Source: Deltaproteobacteria bacterium (lineage in GTDB: Bacteria; Myxococcota_A; Polyangia; Haliangiales; JADYYK01). From it: a stretch of DNA of 64,000 bases. The translations under genes and the position numbers were made by a program. The notes beneath the pieces were generated by a model, which saw only the letters and a program-made list of their open reading frames with translations, searched no databases and was not told the DNA's origin. Where the stretch lies: positions 20,686-84,685 of the forward strand of contig JADYYK010000097.1 of assembly GCA_020853705.1 (NCBI GenBank), written 5' to 3'. Of the stretch, positions 6,631 to 16,014 are shown in pieces (the first letter of the stretch is position 1; each line of letters opens with the position of its first letter).

Positions 6631-9510
6631 GTGCCCAAGACGCAGCGCCAGCGGGATCTCAGCATCGCCGTCGTGGCAGGCCTCATCCTGACCGTGGGGA
6701 TCGGCGTGTCGCTGGCGCGCAGCCGGGCGCGACGGCGGCAGGCCTCGCCGGCCGCGCCGGCCGCGGCAACCAAGGCGACGGCCGCGGTGCCCGCGCAGCC
6801 GCGCGCGAGCTGGGTGGCGCGCTCGCTGCGCCCGGTCGCCAACCCCGACCCGGGCGCCGCCGAACAGCCGGCGCGGGCGCGGCCCTATCACGTGGTGGTC
6901 AGCCCCGATGGCGCCACCGCGTGGGTGACGCTGGCAGGCACCGAGGCCCAGCCGGGGCATGAGGTCGTGGTGATCGATGTCGCGGCCCGGCGCGAGCGCG
7001 GGCGCATCGAGGTCGGGGCGCAGCCCTATGGGTTGGCGCTGCGCCCCGGCGCGCGCTGGCTGGTGGTGACCAACCGCTTCTCGAACTGGCTCAGCGTGGT
7101 CGACACCAGCAGCGCCCGCGAGGTCGCGCGCGTCGCGGTGCCGTTTTACTGCGAGGACCTGACGTTCTCTGCTGATGGACGGAAGGCCTGGGTCAGCAAC
7201 GCCTGGAAGGACCAGGTCCTGCTGGTCGACTTCGAGGCCGCGGGTCCTGGCGGCCGGCTGCGCGACCTCGGGCCCAGCGCGGCCGACTTCGCGCCCGCGC
7301 ACGCGGTGCTGCGCGCGAGCTGTGGCGCGGCGGCGTGCCACCTGTACCGCAGCGGGGGCTTCGTGGCCGGGCCGGAGCCAGCCGAGGCGCTGCAGAGCGC
7401 GCTGGTGCACGCCTTCCCGACGCAGCCCGAGGACAGCCCGCTGCTGCGGGTGGGGCTGTCGACCCGTCACGGTGGCTTCGCCGACGCCGTCACCGGCCAC
7501 CACCACGCCGGTGGCGTGGTCTTCTCCGAGCCCGCGCATGATCCTGCGCTGGCGGTGCTGCGCGGCTGGATCGCGGCGGCGCGCCCCGGGCCCGGGCCCG
7601 GGATCGAGGTCGGCGCCAAGCCCCGCGATCTGGCCCTGAGCGCCGACGGACGCTGGCTGTACGTGGCCAACACCGCCTCGCTCGATGTGTCGGTGATCGA
7701 CACCACCACGCTGCGCGAGGTGCGCCGGATCCAGGTGCGCTCGCCGGTCAACGACGTGCTCGAGGTGGACGGCCGTCTGGTGCTGGCCACCCTGGGTGTG
7801 GGCTCGGGCCATCAAAAGGCGCATCACCCGGGGCGCGAGAGCCTGGATCGCACCAACCCCGAGGCCGAGTTCACCATCATGCGCGATCTCACCACTGGCA
7901 AGGCGCTGCCCATCGAGCGCCAGAGCCCGCTGGGTCGCTTCGACGATGTCGACGGGACGGCGATGCAGCGCTTCCGCGACATGTCCAACGACCTCGTGCT
8001 GCTGTCGCCCGAGGTCGACGACGTGCAGGCCTACCGCGCCGAGGAGGGCTTCACGCGCTGGACCTCCGACAGCTTCGAGGCCTTGCCCGGCGACGCCAAG
8101 GGCGACGTGCCGGCGGAGCTGCTGCGCGTGGTGGGCGCGTTCCCCGAGCAGCTGGCGCGTCGCGACCAGCACCTCTATGTGAGCATGGCGGGCAGCTTCG
8201 AGATCCAGGAGTGGGCCATCGATCTCGGGGCGGCGCCGGCGCAGCGCCTGCGCCCGGAGCGCGTATTTGCGACCGGCCTCAAGCCGGCCGGGCTGGCGGT
8301 GGCGGGCGCCACCCTGGTGGTGGCCGACGGCCTCGGCGAGACCCTGAGCTTCATCGACCTCGGCACCGGCGCGCGCAAGGAGCTCAGCCTGAGCCTGCTG
8401 CCCGAGCGCTACCCGGCCAACGACTTCGAGCGCGGCGAGCTGGTGGCGGAGACCGCGGTGTTCACGGCCGATCAGGACATCTCGTGCGTGCACTGCCACT
8501 ACCGCGACGGCTCGGACGGCAAGAAGTGGACGGTGGCGTCGGTGATGGGCCAGAGCCGCGAGCACGACGAGCGCGCCGGCGGCAGCCGCGAGACGCCCGA
8601 TCTGCGCGCCCTGGTGCTCAAGGTGCCGCTCAACCTCGGCGGCACGCTGTCGATGGACGAGGCCCTGGGTCCGTTCATGGAGCAGAACCCGCTGCTGGCC
8701 TTCACCCAGGACGTCATCCCGGCGGGCGACTTCACCGGGGTGGTGGCGACGCCCGGCGAGCTGCCCTACTACACGCGATCGGCGCACTCGCGCTGGAACG
8801 CCGCTGGCAAGCCGTGGCCGGACAGCCGCGTCAGCCTGGCCGATGCCGGCAAACGGCGCGATCTCTTCATGAAGCGGGCCTCGCAGCGCTGGTTCGGGGT
8901 CGAGTACGATCTGCGCCAGATCCAGCGCATCCTGGGGATCTGGCAGGGCGGCGAGGGGCGCCTCCTGCCCAACCCGGAGGACCCCGCCGACGCCATGATC
9001 CAGCGCGGCAAGGCGCTGTTCGAGAGCCCCGAGGTCGGCTGCGCGGGCTGCCATCCCGGGCCGACGTTCACCGACCGGGTGCATCAGCACAACCAGAACA
9101 AGGCGTTTCCGCCGCTCATCACCCGCGGCCAGCGCGACGCGCCGCACCAGACCATGGGGCCCGACTATGTCGATCACTGCGAGGACTTCGTGCGTCCGTG
9201 GGATCCCAAGGATCGCGGCCGGGTCCAGGAGCACGCCGAGTTCATGGTCGCAGAGTCGCTGCGCGGGCTGTGGGCGCGCCCGCCGCGCTTCCTGCACGAC
9301 GGCCGCGCCATCAGCCTGCGCGAGGTGCTGGCGCCGCCAGGGCACCCGGCGCTGCGGCCGCTGCTCTGGCCGCGGGCGCAGGCGCCCCGCGCCGGGCGCG
9401 AGCTGGGCATGAACGAGCGCGACGGCACACCTGACAGCCATGGCGCGACCTCGCACCTCACGGTCTGGGAGCTGGAATGTCTGGTCCGGTACGTTCAGTC
9501 CATCGAATGA
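6631..9510 (+). CDS. Membrane-anchored beta-propeller / multi-heme cytochrome
   Basis: The protein has 959 residues from GTG 6631; an in-frame GTG at 6604 would add nine. One N-terminal transmembrane helix (about residues 9-30) anchors a YVTN propeller with repeated VVVIDVAAR-type blades. A CGAAACH (CX4CH) segment with a following GHHHAGG is inserted in the first propeller half. Near the C-terminus are CVHCH and CAGCHPGPTF, then FLHDGRAISLREVL, as in di-heme cytochrome c peroxidase/MauG-like proteins. The same layout, without the CX4CH insert, occurs in the lipoprotein at 33305-35416. It is first in the nine-gene Rnf-like operon and its stop overlaps apbE (ATGA). A peroxidase or electron-relay role is inferred. 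Confidence 0.78.
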   Translation: MPKTQRQRDLSIAVVAGLILTVGIGVSLARSRARRRQASPAAPAAATKATAAVPAQPRASWVARSLRPVANPDPGAAEQPARARPYHVVVSPDGATAWVTLAGTEAQPGHEVVVIDVAARRERGRIEVGAQPYGLALRPGARWLVVTNRFSNWLSVVDTSSAREVARVAVPFYCEDLTFSADGRKAWVSNAWKDQVLLVDFEAAGPGGRLRDLGPSAADFAPAHAVLRASCGAAACHLYRSGGFVAGPEPAEALQSALVHAFPTQPEDSPLLRVGLSTRHGGFADAVTGHHHAGGVVFSEPAHDPALAVLRGWIAAARPGPGPGIEVGAKPRDLALSADGRWLYVANTASLDVSVIDTTTLREVRRIQVRSPVNDVLEVDGRLVLATLGVGSGHQKAHHPGRESLDRTNPEAEFTIMRDLTTGKALPIERQSPLGRFDDVDGTAMQRFRDMSNDLVLLSPEVDDVQAYRAEEGFTRWTSDSFEALPGDAKGDVPAELLRVVGAFPEQLARRDQHLYVSMAGSFEIQEWAIDLGAAPAQRLRPERVFATGLKPAGLAVAGATLVVADGLGETLSFIDLGTGARKELSLSLLPERYPANDFERGELVAETAVFTADQDISCVHCHYRDGSDGKKWTVASVMGQSREHDERAGGSRETPDLRALVLKVPLNLGGTLSMDEALGPFMEQNPLLAFTQDVIPAGDFTGVVATPGELPYYTRSAHSRWNAAGKPWPDSRVSLADAGKRRDLFMKRASQRWFGVEYDLRQIQRILGIWQGGEGRLLPNPEDPADAMIQRGKALFESPEVGCAGCHPGPTFTDRVHQHNQNKAFPPLITRGQRDAPHQTMGPDYVDHCEDFVRPWDPKDRGRVQEHAEFMVAESLRGLWARPPRFLHDGRAISLREVLAPPGHPALRPLLWPRAQAPRAGRELGMNERDGTPDSHGATSHLTVWELECLVRYVQSIE

Positions 9511-10514
9511 GCGTGGGCCTGGCCGGCGTCGCGCTGCTGACCGGCCTCGGGCTGGCGGCACGCCATGTGCGCAGCGCGACGGCGACCCCGCGCCAGCGCG
9601 TGCGCGTGGCGCGGGCGCTCATGGGCACCGAGGTCGAGGTCGTGGTGTGGAGCGCGGCGGGCCGCGCCAGCGCTGCCCGCGCGGCGGCCGAGGCCGCCCT
9701 CGACGACATCGCGCGGCTGGAGGGGCTGCTGTCGGACTACCGCGCTGACAGCGAGATCGGCCGGCTTGGGCGCGGCGAGACGGTGCTGGTCTCGGCCGAC
9801 ACCCGCGCGGTGCTGGCCGAGGCGCGCAGCTGGAGCGAGCGCTCGGGTGGCGCCTTCGACGCGACCCGGGGTGCGCTGTACCAGCGCTGGCGCGCGGCCC
9901 GCGCCGCGGGTCAGCTGCCGGCGCCCGGCGAGCTGTCCGCGCTGGTCGCGCTGGGCGGCTGGGACGAGGTGCGCGAGGAGGCCGGCCGGCTGCGCCTGGG
10001 CCGGCCCGGCATGCGCCTCGACCTGGGCGGGGTCGCCAAGGGCTTCGCGGCCGAGCGCGCCTCGGCGCTGCTGCTGGAGCGAAGCTTCCCCGACCATCTG
10101 GTCGACTGCGGCGGCGATCTGGCGGTGGCCGGCTCACGCGATGGCGCGCCCTGGCGGCTGGCCATCCCGGACCCGCGCGGGCGCGGTGTGGTGGCGACGC
10201 TGCTGGTGCGCCCCGGGACGGTGGCCACCTCGGGCGACGCCCAGCGCTTCTTCGAGGTGGGCGGGGTGCGCTACGGCCACATCATCGATCCGCGCACCGG
10301 CTGGCCGGCGCGCGGCACGGCCAGCGTCACCGCGCTGGCGCCGGAGGGCGCCGACGCGCTGGCCACCGCGCTGTACGTGCTCGGGCCCGAGCGCGGGCTG
10401 GCCCTGCTGGCCGGGCTGCCCGAGGCACACGCCATCTTCGTCGCGGCCGACGGCGCGGTGCGGCTGTCGCCCGGGCTGCGTCGGCGCGGCGCGGTCATCG
10501 AGGTGGCGCGGTGA
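9507..10514 (+). CDS. apbE: FAD:protein FMN transferase (ApbE)
   Basis: The 335-residue protein transfers FMN from FAD onto Ser/Thr of exported flavoproteins. Its N-terminus is a signal peptide or anchor, fitting the periplasmic site of the enzyme. ApbE landmarks appear in order: MGTEVEV near residue 38, DLGGVAKGFAAE (about 170), GGD (about 194), TSGDAQRFFE and HIIDPRTGWPA (about 240-262), and ATALYVLG. The ATG overlaps the upstream stop as ATGA, and the stop overlaps the next start as GTGA. Likely substrates are the RnfG-like protein (DATSGAS) and RnfD (TQASPL), encoded downstream in the same operon. Confidence 0.95.
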   Translation: MSVGLAGVALLTGLGLAARHVRSATATPRQRVRVARALMGTEVEVVVWSAAGRASAARAAAEAALDDIARLEGLLSDYRADSEIGRLGRGETVLVSADTRAVLAEARSWSERSGGAFDATRGALYQRWRAARAAGQLPAPGELSALVALGGWDEVREEAGRLRLGRPGMRLDLGGVAKGFAAERASALLLERSFPDHLVDCGGDLAVAGSRDGAPWRLAIPDPRGRGVVATLLVRPGTVATSGDAQRFFEVGGVRYGHIIDPRTGWPARGTASVTALAPEGADALATALYVLGPERGLALLAGLPEAHAIFVAADGAVRLSPGLRRRGAVIEVAR

Positions 10515-13500
10515 GGTGGCTGCTCGCGGTGCTGGTGCTGGTGGGCTGTCAGGCGCCGCGGGCCGAGGCGCCCGACGCCCTCGGCGTGCTGGAGCGGCGC
10601 TGTGGCGCGTGCCACGGGCTGACCTCCCCGGCCTACGCGGTGGCGCAGCGGGACGCCCACGACCGCAAGCTGCTGCGCTGGATCATCGGCCCGGACGGTC
10701 GCATCCCCAGGGCGCAGCGTGAGCTGGCGCTGACCCGGGCGCGTGAGGCCGTCGATCACCTGGCGCCGGCGGCGGCGAGTCCGCTGTTGCTGGCGCCGCT
10801 GGCGGCGACCTTCACCGGGGGCGCCTACGTGCACCCCGAGCTGTTCGCGTCGCCCAGCGACGCCGACTACCGCGTGCTGGAGGCCTGGGTGCGCGCCGAG
10901 CTGGGCCGCGCCAGGCCGGTGACACCGGCGGCGCTGACGCCCGCGCAGCAGCTGTTCGCCAGCACCGTGATGCCGCTTCTGGAGCGGCGCTCGTGCCTGA
11001 CCGGAAACTGCCACGGTCGGCTGTCGTTCTCGGATCTCAAGTTGACGCCCGCGCTCCCGGTGCTGCCGGAGCGCTACAGCGCGGCCATGCTGGAGCACAA
11101 CCGGCAGGCCATGCTGGGCGGCCTGGCCGGGCAGCCACGGCTGGTCAACCTCGCGGGCGACGTCGCGCAGTCGCGCCAGCTGCTCAAGCTGATGCCGGTC
11201 GCGCACGGCGGGCTGCTGCACAAGGGCGGCAACCAGTTCATCGACGTGGGCGACCCCGACCACGACACCCTGCTGGCGTGGCTGCGCGCCGAGGCCGCCG
11301 AGGCCGGGCCGCCGGCCCAGGGTGACGGCCTGCTGTTCGTGCGTCGCCCGCGCGCCACGCCCGAGCGCGCCTTCGAGGACGGCGGCTTCCTCGGGGGGGG
11401 CGATCTGATCTGGCGCCACGCCGACGGCCGCGAGGACAACCTGACCGCGGCGCTGCACCAGGGCCCCGCCGACGTGCGCGCCCCCGCGCTGTCGTATGAC
11501 GCGCGCCGGGTCCTGGTGGCGCTGCGCGGCGGCGCCCAGCTGCCCTTCGACGTCTGGGAGATCGAGCTCGCCACCCGGGCGGCGCGGCAGCTGACCTTCT
11601 CGCCCGGGCCCGCGGTGCACTTCCTCGACCCGACCTATGTGCCGGCGCCAGACGGCCCCGGCGAGGTCGTGGTGGTGGTGTCGAACCTGGCCGGCGAGTG
11701 GGCGCCGTCCAGCCCCGACGGCCTGCTGGGCGAGGCCGAGCGCGGGACCGCGCTCGAGCTCGGCGATGACGAGCGCAGCGAGCGCGCGGGCAGCTTCGAC
11801 GGGCGGGCCATCCGCCTGCTGCGTGGCGCTGGCGCCGGCGAGTCGCGCGTCATCCGGCGCTCCACGCCGGGGCTCCTGGTGCTCGATCGCCCGCTGCCGG
11901 TGGCGGCCGACTCGACCACGCACTATCTCATCGAGGCGGCGCCGCGCATGGCGCCGTCCTATGACCTGTACCGCCTGCGCCTGGCCGGGGCGGGGCAGGA
12001 GCGCCAGGCGTTCGACACCACGCTGACCAGGATGACCCACGCCCTGGGCCAGGTGCGCCGGCCCGCCATGCGCTCGACCGGCGAGATCTTCGTGACCACG
12101 CTGCGCACCGGCTGGCAGGGCCAGCGCCCGTTCTTCAACGGCGCCGTGTTCCGGGTCCACCCCGACGGCTCCAACTTCCACACCCACGGCCAGAATCGCT
12201 CCCAGATCCCGATCTTGCTCGGCGAGCAGGAGCTGGCCAATGGGCTCGAGGTGCGCATCGGTCAGGACGCCGACTCGTTCTGGGGCGGCCAGCTCATCGT
12301 GGCCGACCACCAGGCCGGCCCCGGGGTCGACCCGCGCAGCGCGCTCGACGACCTCGATCACCCGCTCGAGCGCACGCCCCTCGAGCACTCCCAGCACAGC
12401 TTCTTCCGGGCCTGGCTCGCGGTCGACCCCACGACCCGGCCGCTCGGGGTCTCGCCCGGCGGCAGCTACCGCGATCCCTGGCCGCTGGGGGACGGCGCCA
12501 TCCTGGTGGCCTACGCGCCGGGCCCGATCGACCTCGATGACGCGACGGCAGCGCCCGACTTCGACATCGTCCGGGTCGAGCCCGCCCCCGCCTTCCAGGG
12601 CGAGGATGGCCTCAGCGCGGGCCGCTTCCGGCGCGAGGTCGTGGTCCAGGGGCCCGACGCCGAGCTGTGGCCGCGCCCGGTGCAGGCGCGCCCGCGCGAG
12701 CCCATGCACAAGGCCCTCAAGTACGACGTCGATCGGGTCGGCAAGCCGGTCGAGGTGCGCGGCTTCAGCGGCCACCCCGACGGCACGCCGGCGCTGCTGC
12801 AGGTCTACGATCTGCCGCTGCTGGAGGCCTTCTTCGAGCACAGCGTGCCGGCCGGGGTGCGCCACGTCGCCGCCGAGCGCTGTGCGGTGCATGGCGACGA
12901 GGTGCCGGGCTGGCGCCAGGTGCGCTGGGCCCGCGTGGTCGGCGCCGCGCCGCTGGGGCCAGGCGGCCAGGGCGAGGCGCCGCGCTTCATCCTGGCCGAG
13001 GTGCCGCTGGCCGCCGATGGCTCGTTCCAGGTCCGGGTGCCGGCGCGGGTGCCGTTCGACGTGCAGAGCCTCGACGAGGACCGCATGGCGCTGGGCACGC
13101 CGGCACGCTGGCTCTACACCCTGCCGGGCGAGAAGCACACGCTGTCGATCCCGCGCGCGCTGTACTCGCAGACCTGCGAGGGCTGTCACGGCGACATGTC
13201 GGGGCGACGCTCGCAGAGCTTCGGCCACCCGGACGTGGTCAGCTCGGCGTCGCGCACCCTGGCGATGTGGGACTCCGAGGCCCGCGTGGCGCGCGCCCCG
13301 GCCGAGGTCGCGCCGCTGGCGGTGGGCTGGGACGAGGACGTCGCGCCCCTGGCCCAGCGCCGCTGCGGCGGCGCCGGGTGCCACCCGCGGCTCGACGCCG
13401 AGACGCTGCGGCGCAGCATCGATCCAGGTGGACTGGCCACCCAGAGTCGGCTGGTCGAGCTGCTGCTCGGGCGCGAGCTGGGGGCGCCGGGCAGCGCGCC

Positions 13501-13600
13501 CGCGGAGCCGCACGTCCCCGGGCTGAGCCGCGACGAACTCTTGACCTTGACGCGCTGGATCGACCTCGGGGCGCCGCAGCGCCGGGCGCGGCTGCCATGA
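10511..13600 (+). CDS. HzsA-like tetraheme lipoprotein (copy 2)
   Basis: The 1029-residue protein starts at GTG 10511, overlapping the apbE stop (GTGA), and has a lipobox LVGC. Heme motifs are CGACH (31-35), CLTGNCH (162-168) with His 237 in GGLLHKGG, CEGCH (from 889) and CGGAGCH (from 952). Between them lies the propeller/HZS-alpha-like middle region, with long inserts absent from copies 1 and 3. It differs from the other copies in having a classical CXXCH at the first site, with the distal motif eroded to GGAYVH. Its position between apbE and the rnf-like genes makes it the prime candidate for electron partner of the membrane module. The reaction is unknown; the HzsA name reflects architecture only. 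Confidence 0.75.
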   Translation: MRWLLAVLVLVGCQAPRAEAPDALGVLERRCGACHGLTSPAYAVAQRDAHDRKLLRWIIGPDGRIPRAQRELALTRAREAVDHLAPAAASPLLLAPLAATFTGGAYVHPELFASPSDADYRVLEAWVRAELGRARPVTPAALTPAQQLFASTVMPLLERRSCLTGNCHGRLSFSDLKLTPALPVLPERYSAAMLEHNRQAMLGGLAGQPRLVNLAGDVAQSRQLLKLMPVAHGGLLHKGGNQFIDVGDPDHDTLLAWLRAEAAEAGPPAQGDGLLFVRRPRATPERAFEDGGFLGGGDLIWRHADGREDNLTAALHQGPADVRAPALSYDARRVLVALRGGAQLPFDVWEIELATRAARQLTFSPGPAVHFLDPTYVPAPDGPGEVVVVVSNLAGEWAPSSPDGLLGEAERGTALELGDDERSERAGSFDGRAIRLLRGAGAGESRVIRRSTPGLLVLDRPLPVAADSTTHYLIEAAPRMAPSYDLYRLRLAGAGQERQAFDTTLTRMTHALGQVRRPAMRSTGEIFVTTLRTGWQGQRPFFNGAVFRVHPDGSNFHTHGQNRSQIPILLGEQELANGLEVRIGQDADSFWGGQLIVADHQAGPGVDPRSALDDLDHPLERTPLEHSQHSFFRAWLAVDPTTRPLGVSPGGSYRDPWPLGDGAILVAYAPGPIDLDDATAAPDFDIVRVEPAPAFQGEDGLSAGRFRREVVVQGPDAELWPRPVQARPREPMHKALKYDVDRVGKPVEVRGFSGHPDGTPALLQVYDLPLLEAFFEHSVPAGVRHVAAERCAVHGDEVPGWRQVRWARVVGAAPLGPGGQGEAPRFILAEVPLAADGSFQVRVPARVPFDVQSLDEDRMALGTPARWLYTLPGEKHTLSIPRALYSQTCEGCHGDMSGRRSQSFGHPDVVSSASRTLAMWDSEARVARAPAEVAPLAVGWDEDVAPLAQRRCGGAGCHPRLDAETLRRSIDPGGLATQSRLVELLLGRELGAPGSAPAEPHVPGLSRDELLTLTRWIDLGAPQRRARLP

Positions 13601-13896
13601 TCCGGGCCCTCATCATCTCGGCCTTGCTGCTGGCCGCGGTCGTGGCCGGCGCGGCGGCGTGGGCGCGACGGCCGGTGCCGACCCAGACCGCCAGCTGCGC
13701 CTGTCACGGCCAGAAGGCCCAGCCGCCGGCCTGGCACTCCAGCGATCTCCGGCTGTACCGGCGCGACATCGCCGCCCGGCTGGCGCACGGTCGCGCCGCG
13801 GCGCCGCGCAAGGCCACCTGCGTGTCCTGTCACGCCACGCGCGCCGCGGAGTGCACCAGCTGTCACCGCCCCGACGAGCTGGAGGTCAGGCCATGA
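13597..13896 (+). CDS. Small membrane-anchored di/triheme cytochrome
   Basis: The 99-residue protein starts with an uncleaved-looking hydrophobic helix (residues 3-23). Two classical heme motifs follow, CVSCH at 75-79 and CTSCH at 86-90. An unusual CACH with only one residue between the cysteines lies at 34-37. If the first site also binds heme it is a triheme protein; otherwise it is diheme. Several spare His residues (47, 64) could be axial ligands. It overlaps HzsA-like copy 2 and RnfC by ATGA on both sides. A relay between the HzsA-like protein and the membrane flavoproteins is inferred from position. Confidence 0.8.
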   Translation: MIRALIISALLLAAVVAGAAAWARRPVPTQTASCACHGQKAQPPAWHSSDLRLYRRDIAARLAHGRAAAPRKATCVSCHATRAAECTSCHRPDELEVRP

Positions 13897-15065
13897 GCCT
13901 GCTCGAGCGCGCGGCCGCGTGGCTCGGCCTGGTGGCGGAGGTGCCGCGGCGCAAGCACACCGAGGACGTCGCCATCACCGAGCTGGCGCCGCCCGGCTTC
14001 GTCACCCTGGCGCGCGGCGGCCTCGAGGCCGAGGTCGCGGCGGGCGACGTCGTGCGGGCCGGGCAGCTGGTGCTGCGCAGCGCCGCGACGGCGCGCTGGC
14101 AGCTGCGTCGCCACGCCCCGGTCGATGGCCAGGTGCAGTCGCTCGACGACGACACCCTGGTGCTCGCCGGCACCCCGCCCGCCGCGCCGGCCCTGGCGCC
14201 GCACCGCGACCCCGACGGGCTGGCACCCGGCGCCATCGTCGAGGCGGCCCGTGAGGCCGGGCTGGTCGGGCTGGGCGGCGCCATGTTCCCGACCTACGCC
14301 AAGCTGCTGTCGGACCATCCGGTCGACACCGTGATCGTCAACGGCTGCGAGAGCGAGCCCTACCTGACCTGCGATCACCGCGTCCTCATCGAGCAGCGCG
14401 CCGAGGTCGAGTGCGGCATGCGCCTGGCCATGCGCGCGCTGGGCGCGGCGCACGGCCTGGTCATCGAGCGCGAGGCCTACTACCCGGCCGGCTACGAGCG
14501 CTTCCTGGTCCGCGACACCCTGGGCCGACAGGTGCCGCCGCGGGGCCTGCCGCGCGACGTCGGCGCGGTGGTCATCAATGTGCAGTCGGCGCTGGCCCTG
14601 CACCACGCGGTGTGTCTCGGGCGTCCGCTGCTGTCGCGCGTGGTCACGGTGGCCGGGCAGGCGGTGCGCCGGCCGGGCAACCTGCGGGTCGCCATCGGCT
14701 CCCCGGTCGCGCACCTGCTGGCCAGCGCGGGCTTCCAGGCCGAGCAAGCGGCCGCGGTGATCATCGGCGGCGCCATGATGGGCCGGCTCGCCGAGCCTGG
14801 CGAGGCGGTGGGGCCGGGCACCGGCGGCATCCTGGCGCTGACCGCGGCCGAGCTGGCCCAGCGCGCCGAGCGGCCCTGTCTGCGCTGCGGGCGCTGCCAG
14901 GAGGCCTGCCCGGTCGAGCTGCCGGTGGTGCTGCTGACCGAGCGGCCCGGCCCCGCCGCGCTGAGCTGCATCGACTGCGGGCTGTGCCAGTTCGTGTGCC
15001 CGTCGGCGCTGCCGCTGGTGGAGCGCATGCGACGCGCCAAGGAGCGGGAGCTGGAATGGGACTAG
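13893..15065 (+). CDS. rnfC: RnfC-like NADH/ferredoxin-side electron transfer subunit
   Basis: The 390-residue protein has the RnfC layout: a barrel-sandwich N-terminus (about 40-100), the flavin/NADH-site signature GLGGAMFPTYAKL (about 128) with NGCESEPYLTCDHR, an SLBB region (VTVAGQAVRRPGNL), and two [4Fe-4S] motifs, CLRCGRCQEACP (329) and CIDCGLCQFVCP (359). In Rnf complexes this peripheral cytosolic subunit takes electrons from or gives them to NADH. Length is near that of short RnfC proteins. The start overlaps the preceding stop (ATGA), and the 3' end overlaps the RnfG-like gene by 10 nt. No RnfB is seen, so the partner on the ferredoxin side is missing. Confidence 0.93.
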   Translation: MSLLERAAAWLGLVAEVPRRKHTEDVAITELAPPGFVTLARGGLEAEVAAGDVVRAGQLVLRSAATARWQLRRHAPVDGQVQSLDDDTLVLAGTPPAAPALAPHRDPDGLAPGAIVEAAREAGLVGLGGAMFPTYAKLLSDHPVDTVIVNGCESEPYLTCDHRVLIEQRAEVECGMRLAMRALGAAHGLVIEREAYYPAGYERFLVRDTLGRQVPPRGLPRDVGAVVINVQSALALHHAVCLGRPLLSRVVTVAGQAVRRPGNLRVAIGSPVAHLLASAGFQAEQAAAVIIGGAMMGRLAEPGEAVGPGTGGILALTAAELAQRAERPCLRCGRCQEACPVELPVVLLTERPGPAALSCIDCGLCQFVCPSALPLVERMRRAKERELEWD

Positions 15066-15427
15066 GGCCGACACGGGGACTGCTGCTGACCGGGCTGATG
15101 CTGGCGGGCGCGCTGCTCCTCGATCTGCGCTGGCCGCGCCCGGCGCCGAGGTCGACGCCGGGACAGCTGACGTTCGCCGCGCGCGGCGCGCAGGGGCCCA
15201 TCCGCGGCGTCATCGTGGTCGAGGCGGGCGTCATCGCCGAGGTGCGCATCAGCGAGTCCTCCGAGGGGCTGGACCGACGCGCGCTGCACGACCGCGCGCT
15301 GCTGCGGCGCTTCCGCGGCCAGTCGGCGCAGGGGCCCGTCATGGTCGACGCCACCAGCGGGGCCTCGGTGTCGGCGCGCCTCCTGGTCGACGCCGTCAAC
15401 CAGGCGCTGCGGCGGGGGCGTCCATGA
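15056..15427 (+). CDS. Minimal RnfG-like FMN-binding domain protein
   Basis: The 123-residue protein has an N-terminal hydrophobic helix and a single short FMN-binding domain, where RnfG is usually about 200 residues. The segment VDATSGASVSARLL matches the ApbE flavinylation pattern D-x-x-[ST]-G-A-[ST], so the Ser after SGA is the predicted covalent FMN site. Its position between RnfC and RnfD matches RnfG. The GspE-N-like membrane gene follows with an ATGA overlap. The RnfG role is inference from motif and position, because overall similarity is limited to this domain. Confidence 0.85.
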   Translation: MGLGPTRGLLLTGLMLAGALLLDLRWPRPAPRSTPGQLTFAARGAQGPIRGVIVVEAGVIAEVRISESSEGLDRRALHDRALLRRFRGQSAQGPVMVDATSGASVSARLLVDAVNQALRRGRP

Positions 15428-16014
15428 GCGCGCCGGTGCAGTTTCGCGATCTGGTGGTCGAGCTCGGCTTCGTGACCAGCGCCCAGCTGGGCGACGCGCT
15501 GGCGCGCCAGGACGAGCTCAATGGCTCGGGCGTGCGCAGCCACCTCGGTCACCTGCTCGAGGACCTCGGCTACCTGACGCCGGCGCAGCACCGGCTGGTG
15601 CTGGTGCAGCTCGACATGCAGCGCGCGCTGGCGGCGCTGCCCACGGTGCGGCGCTCGGCGCGCCATGGCTGGGTCGTCGCGGCGCTGGCCCCGGTGGCGC
15701 TGCTGAGCTCGCCGCTGGCGATCCTGGCCGCGGCGGCGGTGGTGCTGGTCGGGGCCTGGCTGGCGCAGGGTCGGCCCGGGCGCTGGCTGGCGCTGGGCTG
15801 GGCCGCCTCGGTGCTGGTGCCGGGCGCCGGGGCGGCGACCGCTGCGGCGGCCGGGCAGGGCGGCGCCAGCCCGCGCCTGCGCGAGTCGGTGCTGGTGGCG
15901 CTGATCATCGCGGTCAGCGCGGCGGTGCCGCTCTTGCCCATCGCGCTGAGCCCTGGACACCTGCTGCTGATCGCGGCGCTGCTGCTGGCGCTGCTGCGCA
16001 GGCGGCCGCGATGA
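15424..16014 (+). CDS. GspE/MshE N-domain-like membrane protein
   Basis: In this 196-residue protein, residues 1-60 read as the small helical N-terminal domain of GspE/MshE-type ATPases (LVVELGFVTSAQLGDAL, then LGHLLEDLGYLTPAQ). There is no ATPase; instead about four hydrophobic helices follow. The gene is locked into the rnf-like operon by ATGA overlaps at both ends. It sits where canonical operons would carry an extra integral subunit, but it has no RnfA/E signature. It may assemble or regulate the complex. This combination is unfamiliar to me. Confidence 0.8.
   Translation: MSAPVQFRDLVVELGFVTSAQLGDALARQDELNGSGVRSHLGHLLEDLGYLTPAQHRLVLVQLDMQRALAALPTVRRSARHGWVVAALAPVALLSSPLAILAAAAVVLVGAWLAQGRPGRWLALGWAASVLVPGAGAATAAAAGQGGASPRLRESVLVALIIAVSAAVPLLPIALSPGHLLLIAALLLALLRRRPR

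Noticed and set aside
6592..9561. A 2.97-kb open frame on the minus strand opposite the propeller/cytochrome
   Set aside because: Its product is Arg/Ala/Gly-rich without motifs and mirrors the coding strand. Such antisense frames are expected at high GC where the third codon base is G or C.
10271..13513. A 3.2-kb minus-strand open frame opposite HzsA-like copy 2
   Set aside because: Same reason: no domains, composition of a shadow frame, and the plus strand carries clear heme motifs.
2949..13600. Hydrazine synthesis or anammox metabolism
   Set aside because: Only HzsA-like architecture is present; no beta/gamma subunits or hydrazine dehydrogenase genes are seen.
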